Made by a program: the position numbers and the translations under genes
Shown here: piece after piece, positions 44,871 to 54,907 of the stretch
Position numbering within the stretch: position 1 is the first letter of the stretch
Layout of the letters: the number at the start of each line of letters is the position of its first letter
The notes under the pieces: generated by a model
What the model was told of the DNA's origin: nothing
What the model saw: the letters and a program-made list of their open reading frames with translations, nothing else
The model's database searches: none
Assembly (NCBI GenBank): GCA_035628995.1
Contig: DASPIR010000023.1
Span: forward strand, 434,001-498,000
From: Clostridia bacterium
GTDB taxonomy: Bacteria > Bacillota > Clostridia > Lutisporales > Lutisporaceae
Length of the DNA: 64,000 nucleotides
Direction of reading: 5' to 3'

Positions 44871-46139
44871 CTATATTTTATCGGTTAAAACCTGATTCTC
44901 CTTAACCCTTTTGGTAGTAGTAATTACTTCATCAAATATCCTCAAAGGCTCATAGCTCGCTTTATAGCTCGATTCTTCCTTACTGAGATTTTTCACAAGG
45001 CACCGGTCTTCACCTTCAGTCATAACTGCAACAGGCACAAATTTGACCATCCCGCTTCTCAGTACATATACTCCCTTGATATTTTCCTTTACCACTATAG
45101 CCTTGGAAGGGACCGTGAAGCCTTCATTATAATCCTTTATAATATCCATGTCAGCGATTCTTTTCTTGTAAAAATCATTGACATGCTCACTTATCTTTAT
45201 TATCAACAAGCAGGTGTCACCCTCCGGCGGTGATATTTCATACACCTCGCCACTTACCTCAACATTTACGAATTCAGCGAACCTGAGTTTGATTCTTTTG
45301 CCTGCCTTCAAGTCCTTTGCTATATCTGTGCCTATCATGCTGCAGGTGTACCATTCAAAATTGTCTACTACCTTGACTCCTACAACAGTACCTTTACCTG
45401 TATTACTTTTTTTGCTGTTTAGCGAATTTACTATTTCCCTGATATTGCTTAGTTTGAAGTCCTTGATATTTGCCGGACTCAATATCTGCTCATAGCCATC
45501 CAGACTGTAGCTTACAACGCCGGCTGCCTGGGCATAGATAACATCGGTATTGTTCTTGTATATACCTTCTAAAGTGGCCTTTTCCTTTTGAAGCTGCTCA
45601 ACGTTCTTTCCAAAGAAGCTTCCATTCCCATAAATCAAGGATTTTTTATACAGGTTTGCAGTCAAATCATTTTTCACAGTATCAAGCTTTTCAAAATCAC
45701 CAGATTTGGCTAAATTCTTAAGTTCAGCAACTTTTTCATTTATCTGGCTCTCAATTTTCTCCTTGTCTTCGGAGAAAAAGTTGTTGTTGATATCCGATTG
45801 CTTTATTTCATTTAACCTGTCATCCAATTGTTTTATCTTAATTGCAATATTCTCATCTGCCTGATTATTTTTAATTATCTCCAATATCTTCTTACCTAAG
45901 GAAACTTTTTCGCCTTCATTGACCTTATAGCTTATGTCTACACCAGCAGGAAGCGTTGTAGTAGTCTCATTCCTGACGAATAATGCCTTAGTATGTATTG
46001 AATTCTCTATAGAGTCATATTTTACTATATCAGTCTCAATATTGAAAAACATAAATCTAATTAAATATGATAAGCAAATAATAAAAAACAATACAGGAAA
46101 TATATAAACTGATGACATTTTACTTTTTTTTGCTCTCAT
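44871..46139 (-). CDS. HlyD-like membrane fusion/adaptor protein
   Basis: A 422-residue protein with one N-terminal transmembrane helix (~10-30) and an extracellular part. A biotinyl-lipoyl-like stretch is near residue 65 (LPAGVDISYKVNEGEKVSLGKKIL). A coiled-coil hairpin (~85-190) follows, then a beta-rich region including YAQAAGVVSYSLDGYEQIL. This resembles HlyD-family periplasmic adaptors. No transporter partner gene is adjacent. The gene heads the yggS-sepF-yggT-ylmH-divIVA cluster, 13 nt from yggS, a placement I recall from other Clostridia. That suggests an envelope or division role, not shown here. ATG at 46139 follows AAGGAG with long spacing. Confidence 0.8.
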   Translation of the reverse strand: MRAKKSKMSSVYIFPVLFFIICLSYLIRFMFFNIETDIVKYDSIENSIHTKALFVRNETTTTLPAGVDISYKVNEGEKVSLGKKILEIIKNNQADENIAIKIKQLDDRLNEIKQSDINNNFFSEDKEKIESQINEKVAELKNLAKSGDFEKLDTVKNDLTANLYKKSLIYGNGSFFGKNVEQLQKEKATLEGIYKNNTDVIYAQAAGVVSYSLDGYEQILSPANIKDFKLSNIREIVNSLNSKKSNTGKGTVVGVKVVDNFEWYTCSMIGTDIAKDLKAGKRIKLRFAEFVNVEVSGEVYEISPPEGDTCLLIIKISEHVNDFYKKRIADMDIIKDYNEGFTVPSKAIVVKENIKGVYVLRSGMVKFVPVAVMTEGEDRCLVKNLSKEESSYKASYEPLRIFDEVITTTKRVKENQVLTDKI

Positions 46140-46347
46140 TATATTCGAGACTCCTTGTCTGGTAAACAAAACCGATTAAAGCTATTTATATTAACATAAT
46201 TAGTTATATATTTCTCCACTAGTTCATATAATCCTGCAAAAAATAAACAATTTATTAAAATAGTGCTAGCTACCTATTGAAATAGTTCTTAAGGATGTAT
46301 ATATATTGAAAATTCTGGGATACTCATATATGCAACAAAATATGGTA

Positions 46348-46376
46348 TTGAAATCCGAGTGCTTTTATGATATATT
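46348..46376 (+). promoter_or_regulatory. Promoter of tRNA-Pro
   Basis: TTGAAA (46348-46353) and TATATT (46371-46376) with a 17-nt spacer end 29 nt before the tRNA. Confidence 0.7.
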
Positions 46377-46405
46377 TTATAGGTATCAGAAATGATATCA
46401 TATGT

Positions 46406-46482
46406 CTGGGTGTGGCGCAGCTTGGTAGCGCGCTTGAATGGGGTTCAAGAGGGCGCAGGTTCAATTCCTGTCACCCAGACCA
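46406..46482 (+). tRNA. tRNA-Pro (anticodon GGG)
   Basis: A 77-nt cloverleaf. Acceptor arms CTGGGTG (46406-46412) and CACCCAG (46472-46478) pair fully. D stem GCGC/GCGC. Anticodon stem CTTGA/TCAAG with loop ATGGGGT, so the anticodon is GGG. T arm loop TTCAATT. Discriminator A and encoded CCA. It reads CCC/CCU codons. Confidence 0.95.
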
Positions 46483-46496
46483 TCTAAGTAATATAT

Positions 46497-46535
46497 AGCT
46501 CAACAACCTTAACGGTTTGTTGGGCTTTTGTTTTA
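46497..46535 (+). terminator. tRNA-Pro terminator
   Basis: GCTCAACAACC pairs with GGTTTGTTGGGC (with G-T pairs), followed by TTTTGTTTT. Confidence 0.65.
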
Positions 46536-46570
46536 TCCTATGAAACTCATTTTTTGTCTTTGAAAACATA

Positions 46571-46607
46571 AAAAACCGTGTATAATCAACAGATATACAC
46601 GGTTTTT
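46571..46607 (-). terminator. hppA terminator
   Basis: Perfect 14-bp inverted repeat AAAAACCGTGTATA (46571-46584) / TATACACGGTTTTT (46594-46607), T-rich on both strands. It sits 59 nt past the hppA stop. Confidence 0.8.
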
Positions 46608-46665
46608 GTTTGGTTATCCCCTTTGTCTGCAAAATGAATCATATGTGGGAACCGGAAAGTTCTTC

Positions 46666-48774
46666 TTAAAATCTAAATATATTATTATGCAGTATGAATG
46701 CAGCAAATACTATGGATACCATCGAAAGGAGCTTTATGAGTATATTTATGGACGGTCCCGAAGTATCCTTGAAAGGGTCTCCTACAGTGTCTCCGACAAC
46801 TGCGGCTTTATGACAGTCGGAGCCCTTTCCGCCGTAATTGCCCGCTTCAATATGCTTTTTGGCGTTATCCCAGGCGCCACCTGAATTTGCCATCATGACT
46901 GCAAGTATGAAGCCTGTGACCGTTGCACCTGCCAGCATGCCGGCAACCCCGTTTACGCCTAGCAATAATCCTACAGTTATGGGTGCTATGATTGCTATCA
47001 GTGCAGGGGCTATCATTTCCCGTTGTGCTGCTCTTGTACAAATATCCACACAAGCTGCATAGTCGGCTTGAGCAGTTCCCTCCATCAATCCCGTGATTTC
47101 CTTAAACTGCCTTCTTACCTCTATAACAATCTTCTGTGCTGTTCTACCCACAGCATCCATTGTCAGAGATGCGAAGAGGAAGGGCAGCATGCCGCCTACA
47201 AACAGACCAACCAACACAGGCGGATTGATGATTGATAAGTTAAACACAAAATCAATGTTTTCTTTCTTAGCAATCAGTTCAATCTCATCTTTATATGCCG
47301 CAATCAGAGCCAAAGCCGTCAATGCAGCAGATCCTATGGCAAAGCCTTTTCCTGTTGCTGCAGTCGTATTTCCAAGTGCATCCAAAGCATCGGTACGATT
47401 TCTTACTTCCGGGTCCTGGTGGGACATTTCGGCTATCCCTCCGGCATTGTCTGCTACAGGTCCATAAGCGTCAGTAGCCAACGTTATACCCAGTGTACTC
47501 AGCATACCCACCGCAGATATCCCTACACCATAAAGCCCAAGATTGAAGCTTTGAGCTCCTCCGGCCAGGAAATAGCTTACCATAACGGAAATTCCTACAA
47601 TGACTACAGGAACTATAGTAGAAAACATTCCCAGAGAAATACCGCCTATAATAACGGTGGCTGGCCCTGTCAAAGAAGTTGAAGCTAGCCTCTGTGTCGG
47701 TTTATACGTGTCTGAAGTGAAGTATTCGGTAAAGAATCCTATCAGGATCCCAGCAACCAAACCGCTGATAATTGCCCAGTAAATGCCGACATATTCTATA
47801 CCCAATACTGCCTTTACAAGGAAATAAGCGGCTATGGCTATGATAGCACTACTTACATAAACACCTCTTCTTAATGCTCCCAAAAGTACTTTCTGCTCTG
47901 CTTTCTCCCCCGAACGTACAAAGTATGTGCCGATTATCGAGGCAATAACTCCAATGGCTGCCATAATCATGGGTATCGTCACGCCTTTAACACCCAATCC
48001 TGCTGCTACTGCAAGGGCACTGGTAGACACGATCGATCCAACATAGGATTCGTAGAGGTCTGCACCCATACCTGCAACGTCTCCGACATTGTCGCCTACG
48101 TTATCTGCAATAACAGCCGGATTCCTCGGATCATCTTCCGGGATCCCCGCTTCCACTTTGCCCACAAGGTCTGCACCTACGTCAGCAGCCTTCGTGAATA
48201 TCCCGCCGCCTACACGTGCAAATAGAGCCATCGAACTGGCACCCATTCCGAAGGTGAGCATGGCGCTGGTTATATTTTGTATTTTCAAAGCCATATCCCC
48301 TAAATCCCTATAGAACCAGTTAAGAAAATAAAACCAGAAGCTTAAATCTAAAAGACCAAGTCCAACTACCACTAAGCCCATAACAGAACCGCTTGAAAAG
48401 GCAACCCTTAACCCGCTGTTCAGACTTGTCTTTGCAGCATTAGCCGTTCTGGCATTCGCATTTGTAGCAATTTTCATACCGATGAAACCGGATAACCCTG
48501 AAAAGAAACCTCCTGTCAGAAATGCGAAGGGAACAAATATCGTAAGGTAACCAAAAGCTACTAAAACTGCCAGAATGACAAACATAATACCAAAGAAGAT
48601 TGCAACACCCGCATACTGTCTTTTCAGGTAGGCATTGGCTCCGATACGGATTGCAGACGCAATACTCTTCATCTGCTCGCTGCCCTCACTGTACTTCATA
48701 ACAGTGAAAGCCAGGTACCCCGCAAAGCTCAATGCGATAATCGACCCGATAGGCGCTAATAGTAACAAATCCAT
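46666..48774 (-). CDS. hppA: Membrane-bound ion-pumping pyrophosphatase
   Basis: Couples pyrophosphate hydrolysis to ion transport. A 702-residue polytopic protein (about 16 helices). The substrate motif near residue 190 reads GGGIFTKAADVGADLVGKVE, then DNVGDNVGDVAGMGADLYES. GNTTAATGKGFA near 470 has Ala at the position that marks K+-dependent enzymes. In DLYES the Glu lies three residues after Asp, as in the Na+-translocating Thermotoga enzyme, rather than in the later position of plant H+ pumps. This points to a K+-dependent Na+ (or Na+/H+) pump, by inference. ATG after AAGGAGGGG. Confidence 0.95.
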   Translation of the reverse strand: MDLLLLAPIGSIIALSFAGYLAFTVMKYSEGSEQMKSIASAIRIGANAYLKRQYAGVAIFFGIMFVILAVLVAFGYLTIFVPFAFLTGGFFSGLSGFIGMKIATNANARTANAAKTSLNSGLRVAFSSGSVMGLVVVGLGLLDLSFWFYFLNWFYRDLGDMALKIQNITSAMLTFGMGASSMALFARVGGGIFTKAADVGADLVGKVEAGIPEDDPRNPAVIADNVGDNVGDVAGMGADLYESYVGSIVSTSALAVAAGLGVKGVTIPMIMAAIGVIASIIGTYFVRSGEKAEQKVLLGALRRGVYVSSAIIAIAAYFLVKAVLGIEYVGIYWAIISGLVAGILIGFFTEYFTSDTYKPTQRLASTSLTGPATVIIGGISLGMFSTIVPVVIVGISVMVSYFLAGGAQSFNLGLYGVGISAVGMLSTLGITLATDAYGPVADNAGGIAEMSHQDPEVRNRTDALDALGNTTAATGKGFAIGSAALTALALIAAYKDEIELIAKKENIDFVFNLSIINPPVLVGLFVGGMLPFLFASLTMDAVGRTAQKIVIEVRRQFKEITGLMEGTAQADYAACVDICTRAAQREMIAPALIAIIAPITVGLLLGVNGVAGMLAGATVTGFILAVMMANSGGAWDNAKKHIEAGNYGGKGSDCHKAAVVGDTVGDPFKDTSGPSINILIKLLSMVSIVFAAFILHNNIFRF

Positions 48775-48927
48775 AGAGACCCCTCCTTGCTTTATATTTT
48801 GAGTCTGGAGCTTTCTCCCTTAAATTGGATAATTATCAAAAATCTTACTCCAGTTTATATTATATACTTCCCAAATGCAATATGCAATCTGGAATTGTGT
48901 CTTAATATCAGGTGTAATTTATTGTAA

Positions 48928-48956
48928 AAGCCTGTAATCACAGTGATTACAGGCTT
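48928..48956 (-). terminator. Terminator of the chemoreceptor gene
   Basis: A perfect 14-bp inverted repeat, AAGCCTGTAATCAC / GTGATTACAGGCTT, with a one-base centre, is followed on the minus strand by TTTTACAAT. It lies ~37 nt past the stop. Confidence 0.7.
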
Positions 48957-48992
48957 ACTTGTTTTTGTTTATGCAATTTGGTCTACAATATA

Positions 48993-50537
48993 TTAATTCA
49001 ATAATTTAATTAAAGAATCATAAGACAATCCGACTTGATAGATAATTTGTTTATCAAAATCGGGAATTTCGAGATATTTAAATAATTTTTCAGATTGTTC
49101 GCTTTTTATCAGCGGACTAACTGAATATGGGTTTTTATCATCGAATATATGTTTTTTAAGGTCAAAATTGTTTTGTCTCATCATAACATCATATAAATTC
49201 AGTCCTATTGCAGATTGAATGTTTGAATTACATATAACCCCCTTGGTATCTGAATAGTCAACTTCATCTACACCAAATTCCTCTGCTAATTTTTGCATAT
49301 CAGAAATTGAACCGGCGAAACCTTTGCTTTTTCCTATTCTCTCTTTAAGCTCAAGTGCTTTATTATACATAATCTTATTCATTACTACTGCTGCAATATA
49401 TTGTTTTATTTCCTCAGCTACCTGAGTTATTACTTCAATACTACTATTGATTTCTTCGATAGAAGCATTCTGTTCTTCTGCCGCTGCTGCTATTGATTGA
49501 GTGGTATTTGCAGTTTCGCTTGCCATTGTCTGGTTCTTTTGTGTATTGTTCAATACTGTCTGGCTGTTTAGAACTGTATGCTCCAAAAGCGCCTGTATCT
49601 CTTGAGTCTGTCTGGCGGTTTGCTCAAAGGTTTCTATTATTTTCTCGATCAGCTCCCCCGCGGATTTAGAAACATTAACCCCTTCAGTTACATAATTTGT
49701 AACCTGATAAAAGGATTTTGATGAGGAATCTATGTCACTTTGAATTTCTCGAATTATTTCACCAACTTTTGAAGCTGCACTATTGGACTGTTCTGCCAAT
49801 TTACGGACTTCATCCGCCACTACCGCAAAGCCTTTGCCGTGTTCACCAGCCCGGGCCGCTTCAATAGCCGCATTTAAGGCAAGCAGGTTTGTCTGGCTGG
49901 CAATATTTGTGATAGCAGAGACTATTTCATCTATCTGCTGTGATTTTTCAGAAAGTGTATTAATCTTTAAGGTCGTCTGTTCTGTAGTCATTTGAATTTG
50001 CTCCATGGTCTCAACTACTTTTTTAACTTCACTTCCTGCATTAATAGAAATTTTGGTTGCGTTCTGTGCTTCCTGGTTGGCACTATTGGCAAATCCAGAC
50101 GCGCTGGAAATCATTTCTGCAATACTGTTCGAATTCTCAGTTACCTGGTTTACAATGTCTAGTTGTTTATTATTTTGCTCGACTATGTCTTGTGTGTTAG
50201 TGGCAATGTCTTCTGCCGCCTTTCCACTTTCTATAGACCCATTTCTGATATTCTCTAATGCATAATTCAAATTCAAAGCATTCTCTAGAATCCGCTTTAA
50301 AGAATTCTTCAGTTCATGATCTTCCAAAATAATATTTGCATTTTTTTGCTGAACTTTATTTTTTAGTCTGTTTTGCTTAAGTAAATTATCTTTTGAGAAA
50401 ATGAAAAAACCCAGCCACAAAAGTATGGCACTAACTATTGCAAATAATAAGAGCGCTTTATTATCCTTTAGACCGGAAAGAACAGCAGCTATGTAAGATA
50501 ATGTCAAAGAAGTTACGATGATTAAATTCTTTTTCAT
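48993..50537 (-). CDS. Methyl-accepting chemotaxis protein with C-terminal sensor-like domain
   Basis: A 514-residue signalling protein. Two hydrophobic helices with almost no loop between them (residues ~3-22 and 28-48) anchor the N-terminus, so no extracellular ligand domain exists. Coiled coil follows from ~55. The conserved receptor tip is [21 protein letters not shown] then [18 protein letters not shown] near 215-260. After the signalling domain (~400) comes a ~115-residue globular part with [17 protein letters not shown] and [11 protein letters not shown], which resembles small sensor folds. The sensor would therefore be cytoplasmic and C-terminal. ATG at 50537 has GGGGG upstream. Monocistronic. 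Confidence 0.88.
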   Translation of the reverse strand: MKKNLIIVTSLTLSYIAAVLSGLKDNKALLLFAIVSAILLWLGFFIFSKDNLLKQNRLKNKVQQKNANIILEDHELKNSLKRILENALNLNYALENIRNGSIESGKAAEDIATNTQDIVEQNNKQLDIVNQVTENSNSIAEMISSASGFANSANQEAQNATKISINAGSEVKKVVETMEQIQMTTEQTTLKINTLSEKSQQIDEIVSAITNIASQTNLLALNAAIEAARAGEHGKGFAVVADEVRKLAEQSNSAASKVGEIIREIQSDIDSSSKSFYQVTNYVTEGVNVSKSAGELIEKIIETFEQTARQTQEIQALLEHTVLNSQTVLNNTQKNQTMASETANTTQSIAAAAEEQNASIEEINSSIEVITQVAEEIKQYIAAVVMNKIMYNKALELKERIGKSKGFAGSISDMQKLAEEFGVDEVDYSDTKGVICNSNIQSAIGLNLYDVMMRQNNFDLKKHIFDDKNPYSVSPLIKSEQSEKLFKYLEIPDFDKQIIYQVGLSYDSLIKLLN

Positions 50538-50612
50538 TTGTAAATCCCCCATATCTCTTTTTCTAATTTTAATTTTTATAATTTAGACCTTATGTTAAGA
50601 AGTCCAAAACTA

Positions 50613-51389
50613 TCATCCTTTACCTATGCTCACATTGGGATTTGTGTACCTGCCCTTCTTTTCTGTACCCTTTCCATATTGAATGGCTTTAACCGGGCAA
50701 TAGTGAATGCATGCCAGGCATTGTGTGCACCGTTCTCCCCATTGCGGCTTTCCTTGAACCTTGATATTCTTGCAGTTGCATACTCTTTCACAGATACCAC
50801 AGCCTGTGCATCTTTCATCCGCATAGAACTTCTTTTCTATTGCATTCTTATTGAACAGTGGGTTTACAACTGAAGTCAGCAAACCTGGCATGAAGCCCTT
50901 TTTAACATCAAAGACTCCCCGTTTTCTTTCATTTACCACCTTGTTTATATTTTTCAAGGTTTCTTCTGCTGCTGCAAGCTTTTTCCCTTCCACTTCTTTT
51001 GAATCCACATCTCCCATAATAATATAATTATTAGGCATTACTATTGAAAATCCGCTGTCTAAATTCATATTGTTCTTCTTCAATGCTGCATCAAGAACTT
51101 CCATGGTTTTTCCTATATTATCCCCGCAGGTTGCTACAGAGAAAGTATAGTTATTGCGATAATTATCAAACTTAAGCCTCTCAATAAGCTGAAATACTAT
51201 TTTAGGAGGTGCCCATGCATACACAGGATATACAAAGCCAATCCTTTCATCTTCCTTCAAGGTATATTCATAACACTCATCTTTGCTGTTCAAAACAGCA
51301 GCAATAGATACCAGCTCTTCGCCATTGTATTCTGCAATGCTTTTAGCAGCCTGTAATGAGTTTCCTGTTCCAGTAAAGTAGAATATCAT
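50613..51389 (-). CDS. EFR1-type flavodoxin-ferredoxin fusion protein
   Basis: A 258-residue electron-transfer protein. The N-terminal ~160 residues are flavodoxin-like, with the FMN phosphate loop FTGTGNSLQAAKSIA at residues 5-19. The C-terminus carries two [4Fe-4S] ferredoxin motifs, CTGCGICERVC and CTQCLACIHYCP (near 193-236). This is the EFR1 family layout. Partner enzymes are unknown and none is adjacent. ATG with GAGAGGGG ahead. It diverges from the GHL10 gene. Confidence 0.92.
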   Translation of the reverse strand: MIFYFTGTGNSLQAAKSIAEYNGEELVSIAAVLNSKDECYEYTLKEDERIGFVYPVYAWAPPKIVFQLIERLKFDNYRNNYTFSVATCGDNIGKTMEVLDAALKKNNMNLDSGFSIVMPNNYIIMGDVDSKEVEGKKLAAAEETLKNINKVVNERKRGVFDVKKGFMPGLLTSVVNPLFNKNAIEKKFYADERCTGCGICERVCNCKNIKVQGKPQWGERCTQCLACIHYCPVKAIQYGKGTEKKGRYTNPNVSIGKG

Positions 51390-51501
51390 AATGAATCCCC
51401 TCTCACTCGCATTTAAAACCCGTTCAATATCAAGGATACTTCCTTATAAATATAATTATATCAGAATTATGGTATTTAGGAAGATTAAAACACCTAAACC
51501 T

Positions 51502-51530
51502 TTTACCCGGTATATATTCTCTGATATAAT
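51502..51530 (+). promoter_or_regulatory. Promoter of the GHL10 gene
   Basis: TTTACC (51502-51507), 17-nt spacer, perfect TATAAT (51525-51530), placing transcription start about 40 nt before the ATG. Confidence 0.6.
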
Positions 51531-51575
51531 CGATTTGACATGTACAAAGTTGAAAATTGTAAAGGAGTTTATAAA

Positions 51576-54500
51576 ATGAGATATTTTAAAAGTACTTTAT
51601 TATGCATCTGTTTTGCTGCAATTACTCTTATACGCATTAATGTTTACGCCGCTGATGAAAGTAAAATAAGCACTCCGGCAATTGTCTTTGAAAATGGCTC
51701 CACATATTCAATCAACTTGATTGATAAAATCCGAGAAAATGAAAGCATTATAGTTTATACCAGAAATTATGGAGAGTTCACTGAACCGTTTGCAGAAAGC
51801 ACTCATGAGTATATTGTTGTAAACAATATAGTTGCTGAGGAAAATACCAATGGTGCCAAGGGTACATATATTCCTTCGAATGGCTATGTTGTATCGTATA
51901 CCGGAACTAATGGAGAATTCCTTAAAAACCTTGATATTGGCAAGGGGTTCACACTTTTAAACATAGAAATCCCGACTTTACCTGAGATGTATTTTGAGTT
52001 GGATGGCGTTATCGTTCCTATAGATAAAATTAATTCCGGTCGAGATTCCAATAAGATAACATTATATAATCCTTCTTTTGGGGCTTCAACAAAAACGAAT
52101 GCCTGGGGGATGGAATTGACTGTTGTAAGCAATACAATAGGTAAGATTATTGATATAAGGAATGAGAAAGGTATAACACTTGATAATAACTCTCCGATAC
52201 CGTCAGATGGAGTAGTTATATCCATACATTCAGGAAGTCCATATTATAAACAATTGCATGAGAAAGCAAAAGTAACTGATAAAGTAGTTGTAACTACGGA
52301 CAATATGCTATATAACGCAAGTAAGAACAAATATGCTGCCTGCAATCCACAAACAATAGCGGATAACCCCGCAGCTTGGAATATAGCAGAGGGTAAGCCC
52401 TATGATGGTTTTAGAGGTCCCAATCAGCTGATAATCTATGACAGCAGTTACGGCAGTCATACTGGCACGAATCCTTACGGTTATGAGGTTGTGGTAAGCA
52501 ACGAAGGGCAGATAATAAGTACGGGCGGCAATGATTCAGAAATCCCAAAGGGCGGGTATGTACTTTCGGGACATGGAGATAAGCTGAATTGGCTTCAGAA
52601 ATATGCACTTCTGGGTGCAACAGTCGTATTCAATAATGACAAAAAGGAAGTAACGATGATTTTCACTCCTGATTCGTATATGAATATGGCTCTATATAAT
52701 ATAAATTCAGCACAGGCCAGCCTGGAGCTTGCTAAGAAGCAATACTTGGATATTTCATATGATAACGTGCAGAGCATGATAAATCTGACTGAATCTAAAC
52801 TGAAGAAAATTCAAGCACAGCTTGCCCAAGGACAATATGACGGCTTGATAAAGGCGGTCAGGGATATGCAGAAAGACGCAGATACTGCATATTATATGAC
52901 CTTTGAATCTGTAAAGGTAGAAAACAGGGCAGTATGGCTAAGACCCAGAGATACCAGTATTGTTCAAATACAAAAGCGCCTTGATATGTTGAAGGCTCTA
53001 AATATAAACACCATATACCTTGAAACCTACTGGAACGGATATGCTATATATCCGACAAACAATGAGATTATGCAGCATAACCCTATGTTTAATGGGTTAG
53101 ATGTGCTTGGCGTATACTTAAAAGAGGCACATGCAAGAGGTATTGAATTGCATGCATGGGTTGAGAACTTCTTGGTGGATCAGTCTATAGCTGCGAAAAA
53201 ACCTGAATGGATGGCAATGAGCAGAAAAGGTGATAATTATTACCTTGAAAACGGTGTAACCAAATACTACTTTATGAATCCGGCTCTGCCTGAAGTCCGT
53301 GACTTTTTATCCGGCTTATATAAGGGGCTTATCAGTAATTATAACCTTGATGGCATTCAGTTTGATTACATGCGATATTCCCATTCGGGTGATTACTCAA
53401 ACGATTTTGGCTATGATACCTATACCAGACAACTTTTTACTGATTATACCGGTACCGATCCTATAGTTTTAAAGCCCAGTGATGCACTATGGCAGAATTG
53501 GTGCGGTTTCAGAGCATATATAGTCAGTTCCTATGCATATAGATTATTTTCAGAAGTAAAATCGATAAAACCTAACCTCACTATATCTTCAGATGTATGG
53601 CCCGACTACGATAAGACGATAGTTGACATTTACCAAGATCCTAGAGCGTGGATACAGAAAGATTACATCAATAATTTAATACCAATGTCCTACTACCTTT
53701 ATGAAGCCCCTGTGGTTGATGATATTAACAATTCACGGGCTTTTGCAAGAGGTCATTCACAGCTTACGTCCGGAATTGCTGCATTCAATAAAGTTGATAC
53801 CAAGGTGTTTTTAAGGCAGATTGCTGCAATAAGAGCTGCAAATACAAGCGGGATTGCAATTTTTGAGTTTGAGTCATTATTCAGCGGAGGTTATGAAGGT
53901 CCATTAAAGCTAGGAGCCTTCAGCAGTCCCTCAATAGTCACAAACGGAGACCCTGAGCAATCAATAAAAATGGTGCTTAATGAGTTAGTGCGAAAAATTG
54001 ATGATATATATATCAAATATGGTGGTATGGACACTCCCGCGGCTGAAAAATACAAAAAACTTCTAAGTGCTATCAAGGTCAGCTTTAAAGATGATACTGA
54101 TACAACAAAAGCAGCATATTATCTCAAACATAGCATCGAAGATTTACTAGTAGCTATTGATTCTGATCCAAGTCTAAATAACGAAGTCGTAAAACGTATC
54201 GGTTCCGACTTAAATATTGCTATAAATATAATTGATGCATATATCTCAGACACCAGATTTATGACTAGCCATGAAGTCAGAGAATTCCAGGTTGAGATAC
54301 CGGTTAAAGTCCTCAAAAACAATGAAATGGCACCACTGAAGTTGAAAGCTGTATTTAATGATAATGCGAGCATGTACCTTGACAAAGCACAATACTCAAT
54401 AAAGACTGACAATCCAGCTTCTGTTGAGATAACTGGTGATATACTCAAGCTGAAGGATGTTAAGGAAAGAACAACAATTACAATTGACATTCTGGATAAC

Positions 54501-54860
54501 TTCAAATTCAATACCACCAAGGATATAAATAAAAAAATGGAGCTTGTAATAAACCAAGATGGCAAGACTATAGCGGATTTTGCCTATGGTATTTTAAAAG
54601 CATCTGAAGTAGGCTATACAACTGCCAGGCTTGACTGGGGAAGTGCAGTAATTGATTCGGATATAGCCGGATATGCTGTCTATCGCAACGATATGGAAAT
54701 TGCAAGAACCTCTTCTGACATGTTCAATGACAGAGACTTGCAATCAGGTGAGAATTATGTCTACTATGTACATGGATTTGATGCAGCAGGCAATATAGTA
54801 TATAAGAGCGACCAAGTGACAATCAATACAAAAGTACCCAGCTTACTTGCCTCACATTAG
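51576..54860 (+). CDS. Large secreted GHL10 (glycosyl hydrolase-like 10) family protein
   Basis: A 1094-residue exported protein. Residues 1-27 are a signal peptide ending VNVYA-like (INVYAADES). Three related ~75-120-residue repeats follow. They open IIVYTRNYGEF (~58), ITLYNPSFGAS (~161) and LIIYDSSYGSH (~285), each continuing with a 'VVSN..G.II' or 'IP..GYVLS' pattern. A helical linker (~375-445) leads to the GHL10 domain (YngK-like): RAVWLRPRDTSIVQIQKRL near 450, LKEAHARGIELHAWVENFL near 515, DGIQFDYMRYS near 592. A further helical and beta region and a fibronectin type III-like end (~1005-1090) complete it. The glycan target is unknown. ATG at 51576, 8 nt after AAAGGAG. Confidence 0.88.
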   Translation: MRYFKSTLLCICFAAITLIRINVYAADESKISTPAIVFENGSTYSINLIDKIRENESIIVYTRNYGEFTEPFAESTHEYIVVNNIVAEENTNGAKGTYIPSNGYVVSYTGTNGEFLKNLDIGKGFTLLNIEIPTLPEMYFELDGVIVPIDKINSGRDSNKITLYNPSFGASTKTNAWGMELTVVSNTIGKIIDIRNEKGITLDNNSPIPSDGVVISIHSGSPYYKQLHEKAKVTDKVVVTTDNMLYNASKNKYAACNPQTIADNPAAWNIAEGKPYDGFRGPNQLIIYDSSYGSHTGTNPYGYEVVVSNEGQIISTGGNDSEIPKGGYVLSGHGDKLNWLQKYALLGATVVFNNDKKEVTMIFTPDSYMNMALYNINSAQASLELAKKQYLDISYDNVQSMINLTESKLKKIQAQLAQGQYDGLIKAVRDMQKDADTAYYMTFESVKVENRAVWLRPRDTSIVQIQKRLDMLKALNINTIYLETYWNGYAIYPTNNEIMQHNPMFNGLDVLGVYLKEAHARGIELHAWVENFLVDQSIAAKKPEWMAMSRKGDNYYLENGVTKYYFMNPALPEVRDFLSGLYKGLISNYNLDGIQFDYMRYSHSGDYSNDFGYDTYTRQLFTDYTGTDPIVLKPSDALWQNWCGFRAYIVSSYAYRLFSEVKSIKPNLTISSDVWPDYDKTIVDIYQDPRAWIQKDYINNLIPMSYYLYEAPVVDDINNSRAFARGHSQLTSGIAAFNKVDTKVFLRQIAAIRAANTSGIAIFEFESLFSGGYEGPLKLGAFSSPSIVTNGDPEQSIKMVLNELVRKIDDIYIKYGGMDTPAAEKYKKLLSAIKVSFKDDTDTTKAAYYLKHSIEDLLVAIDSDPSLNNEVVKRIGSDLNIAINIIDAYISDTRFMTSHEVREFQVEIPVKVLKNNEMAPLKLKAVFNDNASMYLDKAQYSIKTDNPASVEITGDILKLKDVKERTTITIDILDNFKFNTTKDINKKMELVINQDGKTIADFAYGILKASEVGYTTARLDWGSAVIDSDIAGYAVYRNDMEIARTSSDMFNDRDLQSGENYVYYVHGFDAAGNIVYKSDQVTINTKVPSLLASH

Positions 54861-54871
54861 GCAGATGTTAA

Positions 54872-54907
54872 AAGCCAGTAATCCAAACGGATTACTGGCT
54901 TATTTTT
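54872..54907 (+). terminator. Terminator of the GHL10 gene
   Basis: AAGCCAGTAATCC (54872-54884) pairs perfectly with GGATTACTGGCTT (54889-54901), then TATTTTTATTT. Confidence 0.85.

Noticed and set aside
46606-46884. Plus-strand frame at the end of hppA
   Set aside because: Antisense to a strongly conserved gene, with no ribosome binding site or family similarity.
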